The position numbers and the translations under genes were made by a program. From Paramyrothecium sp. XJ0827 (lineage: Eukaryota > Ascomycota > Sordariomycetes > Hypocreales > Stachybotryaceae): a stretch of DNA of 64,000 nucleotides. The DNA lies in contig JAJFPB010000002.1 in NCBI GenBank assembly GCA_020881915.1, forward strand, positions 6,087,001 to 6,151,000, in the 5' to 3' direction. Positions within the stretch are counted from its first letter, which is position 1. Every line of letters begins with the position of its first letter. Positions 44,598 through 57,553 of the stretch are shown here, in pieces. Under the pieces are notes generated by a model. The model had not been told where the DNA came from, searched no databases, and saw only the letters and a list, made by a program, of their open reading frames with translations.

Positions 44598-46312
44598 TGA
44601 GGTTTTGAGGGTGGAAAACATATCAATTGTCCTATAGACAATGCCTCCAAGACGTGAAGTTTGGATCACACGTATAAGTCGTAAGCTTTGACACAGGAAT
44701 ACATTTGAACAAACTGATACCGCGATCTCCGGTAAAGCAAGCATATCAGCCAAGTCTGATTTTATCAAGCCGAGCACTTGGTGACGTCCAGAAATGATGG
44801 TTAAAGGTAGAATGAATATTCGATGTCACCTCGACGGATGTATGGGTCAAATTTCTACAAGAGCACTCGTTGCCAGTCCGCGCAAGAGAGGAGATACCGG
44901 TTGTCCCCCAAATAGTTCGAGCAAGTAGCTTGTCCTTTGCCGCGCATTAGATACATAGGCAAGATATGGATGAACAACCAGTTTCATCATATGAACTGTA
45001 CTTAAATCTTGGGTTTCCATAATCCGACTTCGAAGCCCGAATATTTGCCAGAAACCTATCGGCACGCGAAAAGGCAGTCATCCGTCCTCGATGGTTGATA
45101 TCAATACTGGTCTCGATGTACTTCAGGCCACACCGACCTGGAGAGCCCGGAGCAGCGAGTTTGTAGTAGGGTTCGTGGCTGTCATGAAGTTTTTGATTTC
45201 GCCATAAGTGAGGACCTGGAAAGTCCGGGAAACGTGTGAGGGGTTTACTGGTGAAATGCAACCGGAGTGCCCCGCTTCGCCGGGGACAATTAATCATGGA
45301 TGATATCACGTCAATCGTTCGTTGGATGATGTGGAAGACGCTACTGAGAGTGATGGTGCCGCCGCTGGGCTCTGAGACACCCAACCTCAAGGACAACCAC
45401 AAAGGTTGTACAAGAGCTGCACATAACAACAGCACGTACTGAGGTTGTGTCTGAGACCTCAGAGTTCGTAGAACAGAATTGTATTCGCGCCAGGCATAGT
45501 GTGAAGCGACGATGATACCCGAATGTAAAACAGCTCTGAGAGAACCGAAAGGTGCCTTCAACGAAGAAGCCCGTAATTCTAGATGTGATATCTCTTATCA
45601 CTCCACAGCCTAAGCGCCCACATGACGAGCTTCCTTTTTGAGCTAATAGTGCTTTCAATTTCTAGTAGCGTGATGTAACCGCCAGTGGGGACTCCCATTG
45701 TTCAATTGGTCTAGATCTGCAGACTTATGCAGACTGCTGACATGGCCAGTCTTGTGTTGGGCTTATCGCGGAGACTGTCCGTTACTTGGTTGCTCCGCAT
45801 GATGGGTTTGTGTGGGCTCTTTTGACATTACAACGTGCGAGGGAAGCAAGGTTCTTGCTCTCAATACTTTAGACGGATGCATCCCCTAGCTCGTCCGACA
45901 TACCAATGGCCTTGTCGAAATCTATTGCTATCTTCCTCTCAAGGTAGTTTGATTATTCGTATTCTCATAGTGCCGCATGGGTCCATGTCCGCCCAGCCCA
46001 TCATCGCATAAGTGCCATCTATTGCCTTCCTGTCCAGTGCTACTCTGTCCGTATTCGGTGTACCTCGGATCCGTTAGATCCTACTCGAAGGTCCAATCAG
46101 TTGAGGGACTTCATAATACGAGATTCGTTGCATGGATTGATGCCGAAGCCGGCTGTTGAGGAGCAGTTTGAAGCGCTCCTCCGAGCGGTTTTCAGATGTT
46201 CCGCATTGCCGAGACACAACTACAAATAAATAATGACACGAAAGCTCGGTATAACGCAAACGATTGCTGCATACCACTTTGACAGTCTTTCGAACGAAGT
46301 TGAGCCCTCTGC
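44598..46312. other. Long intergenic region, nothing supported
   Basis: A 204-codon minus ORF (44947-45561) overlaps other ORFs and has no recognisable motif. No repeat or RNA gene was found. Confidence 0.4.
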
Positions 46313-49253
46313 ATGATGCGCGGCTTACACCTTGTTGCCTCATTGGCCCTTGCCTCGTCAGCAATCGCCACGGAACGCCGGAATGCGACAAAGGTTGATT
46401 ATATTCCCAATGTATACATAGTCCAGCTGCATGATGCTACTACTCTCGGCCGTGGATCCGATGAGCACACGCATGCGGCTTTCACTCGTCGAGCGGTTGA
46501 TGCAAACATTGACTACAGTGTTCGATTCGAGTACAAAGACCCTTCACTGTTCTATGGACTTTCCATACAGGTGTCCAACAACGAATCTGTCCCTGCTCTT
46601 GAGGCACTACCCGAAGTGGTCCGTTTGGTGCCTGTTAGATATGTGCCCCGTCCTGCGGCGCCAGTTGAGCTGGTCACGGATGCCACCGAGATTGCCGCAG
46701 GCGCCGCATCGATTGACCAGGACAGTCTCTCTGACAGAGCGTCGAGCACTAAGCTCAACTTCAACACTCCTCACTCGATGACCGGAGTCGACCGTCTGCA
46801 CAGCGCAGGTATCTTCGGAAAAGGCGTTAAGATCGCGGTTCTTGACACTGGAGTTGACTACTATCACCCCAGCCTAGGTGGTGGCTTTGGAGAGGGATTC
46901 AAAATCTCGTTCGGTTACGATCTTGTGGGTGAAAACTACAACGGCTGGTCAAACCCCGAACCTGATGACGATCCCCTTGCCACTTGTGTGTCTGGTGGGC
47001 ACGGAACCCATGTCCTTGGTAAGAAACGAGCTAGCCATACCACTTGAGCCCTTCAGCTCACAATCTTCTAGGAATCATTGGCGCCGAGGTCCCAGATGAC
47101 GCGCCATTCTTCGGCGGGCTAAAGGGCGTTGCTCCAGCGGCCACATTTGGCATGTACCGTGTCTTTGGTTGTACCGGGGGTGTTGGTGACGATGTTTTGG
47201 TCGCTGCTATCATTAGAGCCGCGAATGACGGTGCCGACATCATCAATCTTTCCATCGGTGGTTTCTCAACTGTGGGAGAAGGGCCCACTGACCCTTACCA
47301 TCAGGTGATACAGGCACTCACGGACAAAGGTATTGCGGTCGTTGTTGCGGCTGGAAATGATGGCGCGGTGGAACCTTTCACGGTGAATGCGCCTGCAAAC
47401 AGTCCCGCTGCAATCGCAGTTGCCTCCGTTGAGAACAGGCTCTTTCAAACGTTTGAGCTCGAGGATTCCAATGGCAACAAATTTCAATACGGCAGTGTCT
47501 ATCCCTTCCCCGTCAGTCCTAAAGAGCTCAACGTTAGAACTCTAGAAGGCGACTATGCTCTCGCCAGATGGGGCTGCAGGCCGGAGGCCTATGATGGGGT
47601 TCGCAACATTACCGGCAACAAGGAAGACTTTGTCATCCTTGTCAAACGTGGTATTTGCCCTCTGAATACTATACAAGCTCTTGCTGCGGCTGCTGGTTTT
47701 CGAAATGTGTTAACATACCCTGGGGACGACGAAACTCTTGACTACAGCATCCAGGGATATGCCGCCGCGCTCCCTACCTCCGATCAGAATGGAATTCCAC
47801 TGAACCTAGGTGTCACTGTTGGCCGTAAACTTTTCGAACAAGCGACAAGATCTAAGGATTATACAGTCAAGTTCAGTGATAACACTCCTCGACTGATCAG
47901 GCAGATCTGGGGCGGTCATCCAAGCAACTTCAGCAGCGTTGGTACGTCCTCAATGTCTTCTCGCGTGATGCTCTGTGGTTCTAACAAAGCGAAGGGCCTG
48001 TTTGGGATTTCTCTTTGAAACCGGACATTGCAGCACCTGGAGGGCAAATTCTTTCGACTTGGCCATTGTCAGGCTCAGGATTCGCTGTTCTTAGCGGTAC
48101 GTCGATGGCAGCCCCGTATCTCGCGGGTGCACTAGCCCTCGTCAAGTCTCAACTGCCGGCTCTTTCGGTTCCAGAACTGCTTCATCGTCTGCAAACCACT
48201 TCGAAGCAAATAAATCGCGCGCCGAAGAATGAGCTTGCTCCGCCTGTTTTGCAGGGAGCTGGTCTAGTCGATGCTCATGATGCTATCCATTACAAGTCGT
48301 ACGTCTCACCTGGCAAGTTCCAATTCGGACCAACCGAGAAGCTGGCCAGGTTTTCGCCAACCATTCAAATTGAGAACCCGTCCAATAAGGCAGTCGAATA
48401 TACCTTATCCAACGTTCCCGCTCCAGGCATGGCTAGATACCCAGAATGGGACGCCCCAGATTACTTGGGATACAGATGGCCCAGCCGTCTACGTCTAGCA
48501 TCGTTACATGAGCTGGCTGCAGATATCGAGTTTCCTCAAGGCAACAAGTTCACCATTCCAGCTGGCGGTAAGAAGGAAGTAGCTATTAAAGTTGTTACTC
48601 CAGAGGGATGGCCAGATCACATTGTCCCCATCTATAACGGTTTCATCAAAGTTGCGACTAGCAATCGGGAGACATTGAGTATCCCGTACCTTGGCGCTGC
48701 GTACAACTATACGGCTGCTCCCCTTTTGGGTTCACTTCCGGTCCCAGAAACCGACACGTACCCGGATTACCCTCCATTGGGGGAGCCACAGATTTTCTAT
48801 CAGGGAAGAGGCATTGGCAACTATGTCAATGCCTCCCTTATCGGCTTTGCCACTGTCGGTTCTTACTTGCAATTTTCTTCCTATGTGAGATTTGACATTG
48901 TCCACGCCGACATCGATTTCGTGCCCACGATATACGGCTATGACAAAGACGTTCCAGTCAACTTCACCAAATCGACCGCGCCGATCTCTGGCACTGTCGC
49001 CGGCGTAGACATTGTCGGAACTAACTGGATCTGGACCGCCTCAACACCGTTCACAAATGTTATTTCGGGATGGTTTCCCCCAGCGATCTGGAACGCGACG
49101 GCTTACGCTACGCCTTTGCCCCTGCCTCCAGGTGGTTATCGCATTCTTATCCAAACCCTTCGCTACGGAGGTGACGAGAGCAACCGGGACGAATGGGATA
49201 CATGGCTGAGTGGTGTTGTTGAGAACCCGGTGGAGCTTCCTGCTGAATGGTAA
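46313..49253 (+). CDS. Secreted subtilisin-like serine protease (S8, Vpr/Pr1C type)
   Basis: Exons 46313-47018, 47072-47941 and 47995-49253 encode 944 residues. A signal peptide (MRGLHLVASLALASSAIA) and a propeptide with NVYIVQLHDA precede the peptidase domain. All three catalytic residues are present: Asp178 in VLDTGVD, His230 in GHGTHV and Ser562 in GTSMAAP. The oxyanion Asn is in VAAGNDG. Between His and Ser a PA-type insertion is present (region FVILVKRGICPLNTIQAL), and a long C-terminal Fn3-like region follows, as in Vpr-like proteases. Close family members in insect- and nematode-attacking fungi (Pr1C class) degrade host cuticle proteins. Here a role in digesting external proteins is likely, but the host is unknown. 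Confidence 0.92.
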
Positions 49254-50022
49254 CTATGGGGTGAAGCTTGGCCAGACAAGGAGTATCTAGTTGCAAACAA
49301 AGTCGAGCTATTTCCTTACGATACATGGGCCTAGTCTCTTCCTCAGCTGGTCACTAACCGGAAATAATCACGATACAGATTATGTTAAAATAATGCAGTC
49401 TGTTTCCTTCACCAGGTTCGATAGTAAAGTTGGTTGGTAAACAATCCACGATATGTATGTTGGAGTGACGCTTTTGAAATCCATCCGAAACTCTTCTCAA
49501 AGACCTAGCCTCGGATATGGCTTTCAACGGTATCTCTCAATTGATATTTCCAAGGATAACCGGGTGGTTTACTGTTCTAGGCTCGCTTATGGAGACTTGA
49601 AGTTCTTGGAAGCTTAAAAAAAGAAGAGCTCTGGTGTCTCAAATGGACGTCCCGGTTAGACAAGGTAGTAGTCAATGAGGTGTAGAAACAATTCTTGGGG
49701 TCATGTGCATTCAAGCATTAGCCCCATTCACTTGACTAATGATGCCTTCTGTGTCGTAACTTCATCAATTTGGACGATTTTTATCTCCTTGGGGGGAGTA
49801 TTAGGCTCTGGAAGTAGTTTTACACCTACGATGAAGTTTCCTTGGGTTCATTTCACTCTTTGAAGAATCAGTCGCTTAGCTTTTGTGTTTCTTCAACTTC
49901 GTCTTTTATTCTCTCACTAACGACCTATAAAACTGTAGCTCTGACTTATGGGGCTCCTCTCCAGATAAGCTGTGATTCACAGACTCCCGTTGGTAAATAG
50001 GTTTCTCCGGTGCATCATCACA
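49254..50022. other. Intergenic between convergent genes
   Basis: Converging 3' ends of the protease and the first Hce2 gene. Nothing else is supported. Confidence 0.5.
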
Positions 50023-50682
50023 TTAGGTGTGATAAACACCCCAATAGACAGGAGTTCTGCCAAGACTAGGAGCAGCGTTAGTATTTCCAACCACAAAATC
50101 TTGAGGTACTTACTTGGCTTCGCAGTCGGCTTCGCCCCTTGAGCCTACTTTGTCGAACCAGTTAAACCTGGCAACGGAATCGCCCACAAGATCCGCAATA
50201 TCCTCGTTGCCAAGAATTCCGCTTCCTGGATAGGTTAGGCTGTAGGCACCGAAAACACAGGTCCCATGGGAAACTATGGCGACATAAGTCCTGCTTATTC
50301 TAACAGGAGCGCCAAATACACCGTGGTTGTTTCGCCAGTGGGCACTAAGTACGTTGCAGTCGCCTACCCAAGGCGAGCCGGTAGACGTCCGGTTTTCGAA
50401 GCTGCTGTGACCACAATAGTTGGCGCGTTTAGTCAGATCTCTCTTCACCGCCGCGAGCGGGTTCTCCGAGACTTCGGGATAATTGTAGACCTTGATGAAC
50501 TTGCCGTCGCCGATGGGCACCTCTTCATAGCTGTCCGAGACAACATACTCAATGCCATCCGCACTAGTTTGGACGGGGAGCTCAGCGACAGAGCGCGGTG
50601 TCTTGGAGATTGCGGCGCCTTGTGCAGTCTGGAGGGCGCTGACTGCGAAGAGCAAGGCTTTGATGAAGGTAAGAGAGTGCAT
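50023..50682 (-). CDS. Hce2-domain secreted effector (Ecp2-like)
   Basis: Exons 50114-50682 and 50023-50065 (donor GTAAGT; acceptor CTCCTAG after an ACTAAC branch) give 203 residues. The signal peptide is MHSLTFIKALLFAVSALQTAQG. A propeptide ends with dibasic sites (KRDLTKR), consistent with Kex2 cleavage just before the mature domain. The Hce2 core then begins (ANYCGHSSFENRTS), with Cys residues in the family order: YCG, GDCNV, GTCVF, DCEA. The second exon ends PVYWGVYHT, which matches the end of the other Hce2 protein in this window and so supports the splice. Hce2 proteins are related to Cladosporium fulvum Ecp2, an apoplastic effector; some are fused to subgroup C chitinases. Confidence 0.85.
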
Positions 50683-53345
50683 TGTGTTTCAAAGCGTGGA
50701 TTGGGATGTTTGCTGGTGGATTGAATGGAGCTTGACTGTTGCGATGGTGGAAGTGAGTCTTTCGGTGTGTAAAGAGCGTCTTCATGGTCCTTTTACGTTC
50801 AAAATCCCCCATATTACGCCTGGTCGTCACTCCAACTACTCTGCTGTTTACTTTGATGATCAGGGAGCACGAGAACTCAAGCAAATATGCTTGCTGACGA
50901 TGCTAACCCCATAAGTGCCCTGCAAGCATCGCCATGCCCCAGCAATGAGTGTAGACCGGTTAGCCAAGCTTCAGCGTGCATTGACTACGTTCTTTCTGGT
51001 TTGCTTGAATCAAAGCCAAGAGCGCCACACAGCAGCCAGTGGCTTTCGGATCCTGGTAACAGTTCCGCAACCAAGGATTAGGTGGTTTGTGCGATGATGC
51101 AAAGGGCGAGGTTGCGGCTCCAGCCAATGGTCTTGAAGATGAGAGAGAAGAAAAAGGTTCAGATGCAGACACTGAATGTTGCTTGTCGCTATCGACCTAG
51201 TCTCGACTCAGAAAAGCTTCAAAGTATGGCTTGTCAAGCCAAGACAGAGGTTTTCAAGGCCTTCCACCTCTTTGGCCATCCACATTCTCGGTGCCTCCCT
51301 ACCAGATCTCTTCGACAGCTATTTGCCGTATGCCACCATGTTCATACACCAGCTGAATCACATATCTCAACGAATCGAATGGTAAAAAAGTCGTCCATCG
51401 CATTTCGCACTTGAAATGAATGATGAGCCTGATCAAAAACGGTCCCAGCCTCAAGTTAATCCCCTTAGCTAAGCTGTGCTAACAAACATGTATATACTGA
51501 AGTCCTCCATCTCCTACCCCTGCGTGTACTCAGGATGGGGTCAAGAATTATTGACTTCAAACGGTCTAGTAATGAACACATTTGGGTTCTATCTGACCCA
51601 CGAATTAGCAACAGCATGGATGCTTCCCTCACTTCCCTGCTTACCACTTAACATTGCTGGCCGGCAGGCCGGCCCTAAAAGGGGGATAGTAAATGCATTG
51701 TAGTGCTAAAAATTTGGGGCCTCAAATCCTCTTTTGTCTGCAGTCATGGCATAATGAGAAGACACTTGTTGCTCTATTAGTCGTTCGTGAGGAACTACAA
51801 AGCTCCATGATTTTTTTTTTTCTTCACTGGTACACCGGGGCTAGGTCGATCGGCTACACATTTCAAGTATTGGGTCTGAGCACAGCCTTGCGCGAGATCT
51901 AGAAGATTCTAGTAAGAATGTAAGTCAGTGGCACAGTCAAGACCATTACCCTAATTAGGGCGCTGGGCTCAGACTAACGTGTTGTGCCTTAGGGTGCATT
52001 GTCTGTTTAGAGCCTTGGGAATACCTGAATGGTATTTTATCAGAAGCCAAGGATGCCGGTAGGCTAAGCCCATGCAAGAGCAGAAAAGCTTGAATATCCA
52101 GGCTTTCATCATGCAGCCTTACGGTACAGGCCAAGGACCATTTACCGAACTCGGACGCTGGTTTGAGGCCAGTGGCTATGCCCAAAAAGTACAAATACCT
52201 GCCTACGGCGTGGTGGATATCTTGTATCACAGTATCAGATACCATGGATGCAGATTAGTGGTCCAGGCCCATGCAAGGGTATCAAAAGGGTATGTATTCG
52301 GGTGTCAACGATGCAGTCCTGCGGCACAGCCCCATGCTAGCCTTCTAATGGCAAGTTAATTTCTCAACGACGCGGCGTAAAGCGTTTATCTCAGTCTAAG
52401 GAAATGGGATTAGTCCGCTTTTAGGCAAGCTGTGGTCAGATAAGAAGACTCGAGCTGTAGAAAGACTGGATGTCCTGGTTGGCCACCCTGTGATCCGTTT
52501 CGACGTGTCCGTGAAAACGAACCGCCAAGGAGTACGCATAGGTTAGACTGAATGAGTATGAAGAGCTGTTGATTCATGAATCTGCTTCCTAGCCTGTTGA
52601 AATGTTGTCAAGCCGGATTCAATCAAAATAATTTGGAAAGTTTGGCCCCTGTGCAAGACCATATGGTATCCCATGCAGTAAACCGAATCTAGGATCATTA
52701 GCTTGTCATTCGAGATTGCCACTTATTCTTTTCCATACAAAACTCAACTCAAAGATGAGTATTCTTCAAGTCAACTTGGAGGGCATTGTAGTGACTTGGT
52801 ACGAAATTATTCGTGCATCAATTGTATTTAGTGGAAGCCTGCTGCGGGATAAGTTCATCATTGGTGTTGCGAGTGCAGGGTAGGCGAGATTGTAAGATAT
52901 GGCGCAGGAGAAGCCTGCACCAGAGACAAGCTATTCTCATTCTACGTTCCTCGTAATTCAATTGCATTACCAAAAGAAAATCCATTAAAAGTAGGGCTCG
53001 TTGCTCTCGTCGTCACGTCTCTAGGGAATGGATCTTAGAGATTGTAAACTGTTCAAGTGTTGTTGGTCCCAACAGCTCGGAGATCCGGGCTAACCGGAAG
53101 CGATGCGACAGTGTCGGATCACGTAATTTCCGTAGCTCCTCGGAACTAATACCGGTATGTCTTAAAAAGGGGGCTACTAAAGGTGGCAACTCAAATCACA
53201 ATACTGTTTCTGGTTTCCAAATTATACAACCGCATTCCGCTCATACATGATTGGGAAACCGAATACCACTATGTGCTATCGCCGATTCTTTTCTCATATC
53301 CAGGAGTGACTGTAATCTGCTTGCAGTCGGCTTCATCCCAGTCCA
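50683..53345. other. Long intergenic region, nothing supported
   Basis: About 2.7 kb. Numerous small ORFs have no motif or splice support. A GC palindrome-like run (ggccggcaggccggcc) is at about 51659-51674. No RNA gene or transposon was recognised. Confidence 0.4.
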
Positions 53346-54083
53346 ATGCCAGCTCAACGATTTCTCCACATGGCGTCCATGCGCCTCTCACAGGGTTCCT
53401 CCCTTCGATCGCCAACCGTTGGGATGAGACTCGCTTGTCTAACCCCAAGAATCGGCACTTTCAGGTCGAAGCTTGTCTGGGCAACTTTCCCCATATCGCA
53501 CGCGAGACTGCAATGCACAAAGAGTGCACCCCCTGGGAAGAAAACGAGTTGCCAGAGCCAGGTCACCCCGCGTACCACTGCTGTTGACTTTTGGTCTTCG
53601 AGACCGGTATGGAACCGGGCCATGGTTAATACCCTGCGTTGTCTGGTGGGCTGTACTTTGGGCGATTTCTCTGCCATGTGGTACCTTCAAACGGTTCACC
53701 CTGACCTCGGCATGACCACCATCATGGCCGTCTCCAGTAAGCTTAAATGTCCTTTACCTCTTGCAACCCTGAGATTTACCAATCGCATAGTGGTCAGTGG
53801 TGTCACAACATCCTTGCTCCTTGAAACCACGTTACTTCGATATGGCCGTGATCGACTTCCTTGGCCAGCCGCTGCCAAGACGGCGGCGGGGATGAGCATG
53901 ATTTCCATGTTGACAATGGAGATGGCGCAGAACTTGGTTGACTATCATCTGACTGGCGGTACGGTGCAGTTTGACTCCCCGGCATTCTGGGGAGCAGCAT
54001 TGGTCTCCATGGCGGCCGGCCTAATTGCACCACTGCCCTACAATTATCTAAGGCTGCGCAAATATGGCAAATCATGTCATTAA
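53346..54083 (+). CDS. DUF4396 membrane protein
   Basis: Exons 53346-53736 and 53791-54083 encode 227 residues. The C-terminal part carries the characteristic DUF4396 signatures: NTLRCLVGCTLGDFSAMWYL, then AAGMSMISMLTMEMAQNLVD, then a proline-bend end (GLIAPLPYNYLRLRKYGKSC). Three or four membrane helices are expected. The N-terminus is basic and Ser-rich and may be a mitochondrial or plastid-like presequence, but the start is uncertain (MPAQ at 53346 or the Met in MASMRL). The intron at 53737-53790 is 54 bases long and open in frame, so unspliced RNA would also encode a longer protein. The molecular function of the family is unknown; it is found in bacteria and fungi. Confidence 0.75.
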   Translation: MPAQRFLHMASMRLSQGSSLRSPTVGMRLACLTPRIGTFRSKLVWATFPISHARLQCTKSAPPGKKTSCQSQVTPRTTAVDFWSSRPVWNRAMVNTLRCLVGCTLGDFSAMWYLQTVHPDLGMTTIMAVSSKLKCPLPLATLRFTNRIVVSGVTTSLLLETTLLRYGRDRLPWPAAAKTAAGMSMISMLTMEMAQNLVDYHLTGGTVQFDSPAFWGAALVSMAAGLIAPLPYNYLRLRKYGKSCH

Positions 54084-55275
54084 TTGCGTGGAACTTTGTA
54101 CACTATGTATAATAGATTATTCGGATTGCCACTAATGGACTTCACCTTTAGCTACCTGCCAAGAACTTATTTGTCTATGGTCTAATCAGCCAAACCCTAC
54201 TCAAAAGTTTTTGAAATGTCCCCATGCGTTAAACAATGGCATGGTCGCCCCGGTCTTCCAGGATCTGAATCTGGATGCATTTATTCATGCCGGGCTTACC
54301 TTATGCCAGGCTGATGAGCCTCTAGCGAGCTTGATCCCGACACTGCGTTAGACGGTACGTGGCGAAGTGACTGAGAGCGGATGAGCCTGAGCAGCTCATC
54401 GGTTACTCCACGATCTTCCTCATTACGCAATTCTGCGCTACAGAGGCAGAACGTTTCGACAAGAACAAGCCCAACGTGAATGAGACCAAACAATCAGCTT
54501 CATTACTTTTTTTCGCATAGTCTTTGTACGAACCTTATTGGCTTGTCTCAAGTTCGTCTAAAACCCAGCCCAGTCTTCTAAGACAGCTCAGACGGCTCTA
54601 CCGGTTGGATCCTGCACCACAATCAGGCCATCAATGATGACTATAACTGAATTTTGAGGATATTAACATTCGAGCCTTGCGGCTCTAGTTTTGGAGTTAA
54701 TTAAAACCTTAACACGTACTAGCACGAGGCAAGCATGCCAAAGATCGCTACTATCAGACAGAAATAAACTGATGATCTCTGTTGTGATATGGCCCAACAT
54801 TGGTGCATCCCTGAAATCAGGTGTTCGACTTGTGTCAACTGGAGAGGCGCTATCAATGCACCTCTCCCACGTTTCGGAAATTCCTGAAACATGTATTCAC
54901 GCATCCTATGCCATCCTCATTTCTACGGAACCAATGAAATTGATTCAGAAGCTTGCAGTTGGTGGAGCGCCTGTGTGAACTGTGGTTCATAGAATGCAAG
55001 AGTTTAGCGGCAATAACTCTGTGAAGTGCCACTCTGAACTGAAGATATAAACACTTGCTTGTCCTCTTACACCTCCGCCTACGCGCCAGGATATACATTA
55101 AGGTTGCGGCATGTATCTCTCATTTGAATAAGTCAGTACTATATACCTTTTATGCAACCTCAAAGAATAGTGTCATCCTGGCTAGGAATAAAGATTCGAT
55201 GCTAGAGTTTAAATCGGGTGTATTGGAGACAGTCCACGTGGTATATTTTATCCGACTATTCTCTTTGAATGAGTA
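54084..55275. other. Intergenic between convergent genes, nothing supported
   Basis: About 1.2 kb. No convincing gene or repeat. Confidence 0.45.
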
Positions 55276-57168
55276 TTACACCAACACAATGGTGCTCAAT
55301 TCTTGCCCTTCCAAGGCTTGTCCATCCATGAATCCATGGAAATAGGCTTCTCCAACAAGAGAAAATCTGTTTTGAGAAGTCATTGATGTGGGTGGTGATC
55401 CCTCAAGTTCTTTCAAGCTGCGCACAATATACAAAACATGTCCACCTACAAGAACAACAATGTGATCACCCACCACGGATGTCTTCGGCACAAGTCCAAC
55501 CCAGCCCTCAGATGAGATTGCAACCCTTCTCTTGTCAGCTGTGTTGATGAATGAGAACACGGAATCCTTGTAGTCCCATTTTGCTCCACCGGTTTCCAAT
55601 GGTGGGTCGTCTGGAAGCATGAGGGCAAATCCTCGTTGTCTGTATTTTGCACCATTTTTCTGGACCACAATATGACTATGGAAGTCAGCCACCATGGTCT
55701 GTCGAAGAGCCAGATTCGAACTTCCCGGCGCGAATTGGTATTTCTTCCCTAGCCGCTCGGCAAGTTTGAGCCACTCCTTTGCAATTGCAAACGGATTCTC
55801 CCGAAGCTTGGTAGTTGACATATCTGCTGGTTCTGAAAGGAAAGCGATAGTACCCAAGCATGCCCCCGTCAAACTCAGCGTGCCTGTCACTTCGTCAACC
55901 GACCAGGGGTGGGTCGAAAGGGCAAGGTCTCGGCTTGCATGATATGGCACCAAACTTGACATCAGTGTTAAGTCTTCGTACAGTTCCCAGTAAAATGGGG
56001 CAGGCCCTTCGTTCTGGTGTTCCTTGGGTTCCCAATGCGGTACCCAAGATGGCAATGACTGTAGACAATCGGAATGCCCCGAATAGCATTGTCCAAGAAT
56101 ACTTAGAGTGTTGTATTGCTTCAAGTGCCAAACAACGATATCAATGTAGACTTGGCGGGCTGATTGGTCATATCTTGGAACGATATCTCCTTTTCCAGGA
56201 TCGGATAACATTCCAAGCAGCCCATAAATCTTATCTCGTGGGTCCGTTGCTTTAGCGCGTTGAGTTCTTTGCAGTAACACTTGTAGTCGGGTCGAGGTAT
56301 GTCTATCACAGAAGTTATCCTCGAATATCGCCCGTGTGTTGACAAGATTCAGAACGCTTGTTATGGCTTGCTCCTCCTCGTTCGAGAAGTCAAGTGACTC
56401 AAATGCCTCCAAGGGACTGTCTCTGAAACTGAAATAGAGGTGAATAATTGCGTGATATATCTCATGGAAAGTCAACATCTCCTGGCCACAGAGGAAGATA
56501 ACGTTCTTGGCCAGTGCTAGCTCCTGTTGGACCCAAGTACGCGTCCACCAGGTGCATTGGAAAATTTCCATCATCCCTTTGTGTTGAAACGAATCTGCGC
56601 CATTGAGTGTGTCCTTGATGTATTCACTCGCAACGGCTCTCTTCAGAGGATCATTGAAGGCTTCTACTCCGCCAAGCTGCGCGGTTATCTTCGCAAGATA
56701 CCGGATTCGATCGGTACCGAGGCTAACATGGTCACCTCCATGACCAAGCCATACAATTACCCGGTTTGCGCGAGTATATATTGACCCCATTCTTTGGACC
56801 TGAGTGTTGCGTTCCCTGATGTTGTTTTGGTCAATGCAGAGGGCATCGACCCATAAATATTCTGCATCCGCATCATTTGAAATCCGAGTAGAGAGCCTGG
56901 TGGCCACTCTGCGCAGATAATCTTCAAGATTTGTGGTGACTCTCACGCACTTATTATCAAGAAGAATCTCAGCCGTTACGGTGGGGTCACCCCAGACGTA
57001 CGATAAAGCCGTGAATGATAAGGACTCCAGCGGTGCTTGGACAATGCTACAAGCAACTGTAGGAGAATCTGCCTCTAGCGGGTGGACAATAATGACGCGT
57101 ATGTCGGTGCCCTTGAGGTCTCGGTAGATGTTGGCTGTAGCGGATGAAGAGGAAATTTGCAACTCCAT
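55276..57168 (-). CDS. HET-domain protein (heterokaryon incompatibility type)
   Basis: Single exon of 630 residues. The N-terminal HET domain is clear. It includes FTALSYVWGDP (about residues 52-62), then LWVDALCIDQNNIRERNTQV and RMGSIYTRANRVIVWLG. The family triggers cell death or growth arrest when genetically different strains fuse, and is also linked to general immunity-like responses in fungi. The C-terminal two thirds are variable, with a short conserved block (RATDPRDKIYGLLGM-like). No repeat or STAND module is attached. The partner is unknown. No other known incompatibility gene is adjacent. Confidence 0.85.
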   Translation of the reverse strand: MELQISSSSATANIYRDLKGTDIRVIIVHPLEADSPTVACSIVQAPLESLSFTALSYVWGDPTVTAEILLDNKCVRVTTNLEDYLRRVATRLSTRISNDADAEYLWVDALCIDQNNIRERNTQVQRMGSIYTRANRVIVWLGHGGDHVSLGTDRIRYLAKITAQLGGVEAFNDPLKRAVASEYIKDTLNGADSFQHKGMMEIFQCTWWTRTWVQQELALAKNVIFLCGQEMLTFHEIYHAIIHLYFSFRDSPLEAFESLDFSNEEEQAITSVLNLVNTRAIFEDNFCDRHTSTRLQVLLQRTQRAKATDPRDKIYGLLGMLSDPGKGDIVPRYDQSARQVYIDIVVWHLKQYNTLSILGQCYSGHSDCLQSLPSWVPHWEPKEHQNEGPAPFYWELYEDLTLMSSLVPYHASRDLALSTHPWSVDEVTGTLSLTGACLGTIAFLSEPADMSTTKLRENPFAIAKEWLKLAERLGKKYQFAPGSSNLALRQTMVADFHSHIVVQKNGAKYRQRGFALMLPDDPPLETGGAKWDYKDSVFSFINTADKRRVAISSEGWVGLVPKTSVVGDHIVVLVGGHVLYIVRSLKELEGSPPTSMTSQNRFSLVGEAYFHGFMDGQALEGQELSTIVLV

Positions 57169-57553
57169 AGCTCAATCGAAAATAGCTCTAGGAGGCGAAG
57201 ATCGTGCCAAATACAGCGAACGCTAAATAGTTCCGCTGCCAAATTCGGCTTGCTGACGAATGTGACGTGTGTTTATGAGATGATGAAACCTTCCTGGTAC
57301 AGAAACTCGAGTCTGGTTGGCACTATGTTGCCAACGAATGGGGTTATTTCTTACTTGAGGAGGTGAAAAGCCAGGGACATTTGCATCAAATCGCTCTTTC
57401 GCTCTCCGAAGTCCTTGACTCAATATTTCTCATCGCCTGCACGGAAATCCTACCCATGTTGGACTTACCCACACGAACCAATTGCAAGCTTCCATGTGCT
57501 GCACCTCGATGAAACTAGCTATATTTGAACTTGGGCCCAAAGCCATGATACAT
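57169..57553. other. Short intergenic region between two minus-strand genes
   Basis: Promoter side of the HET gene and 3' flank of the Zn2Cys6 gene. Nothing else is supported. Confidence 0.5.

Noticed and set aside
44947..45561. 204-codon minus ORF
   Set aside because: Composition is not convincing and no family is recognised; other frames are equally open in part of it.
50552..50914. 120-codon plus ORF over the Hce2 signal region
   Set aside because: Opposite-strand shadow of the Hce2 gene with no motif.
51659..51674. GC palindrome-like run (ggccggcaggccggcc)
   Set aside because: Too short and unsupported to call a regulatory site or element end.
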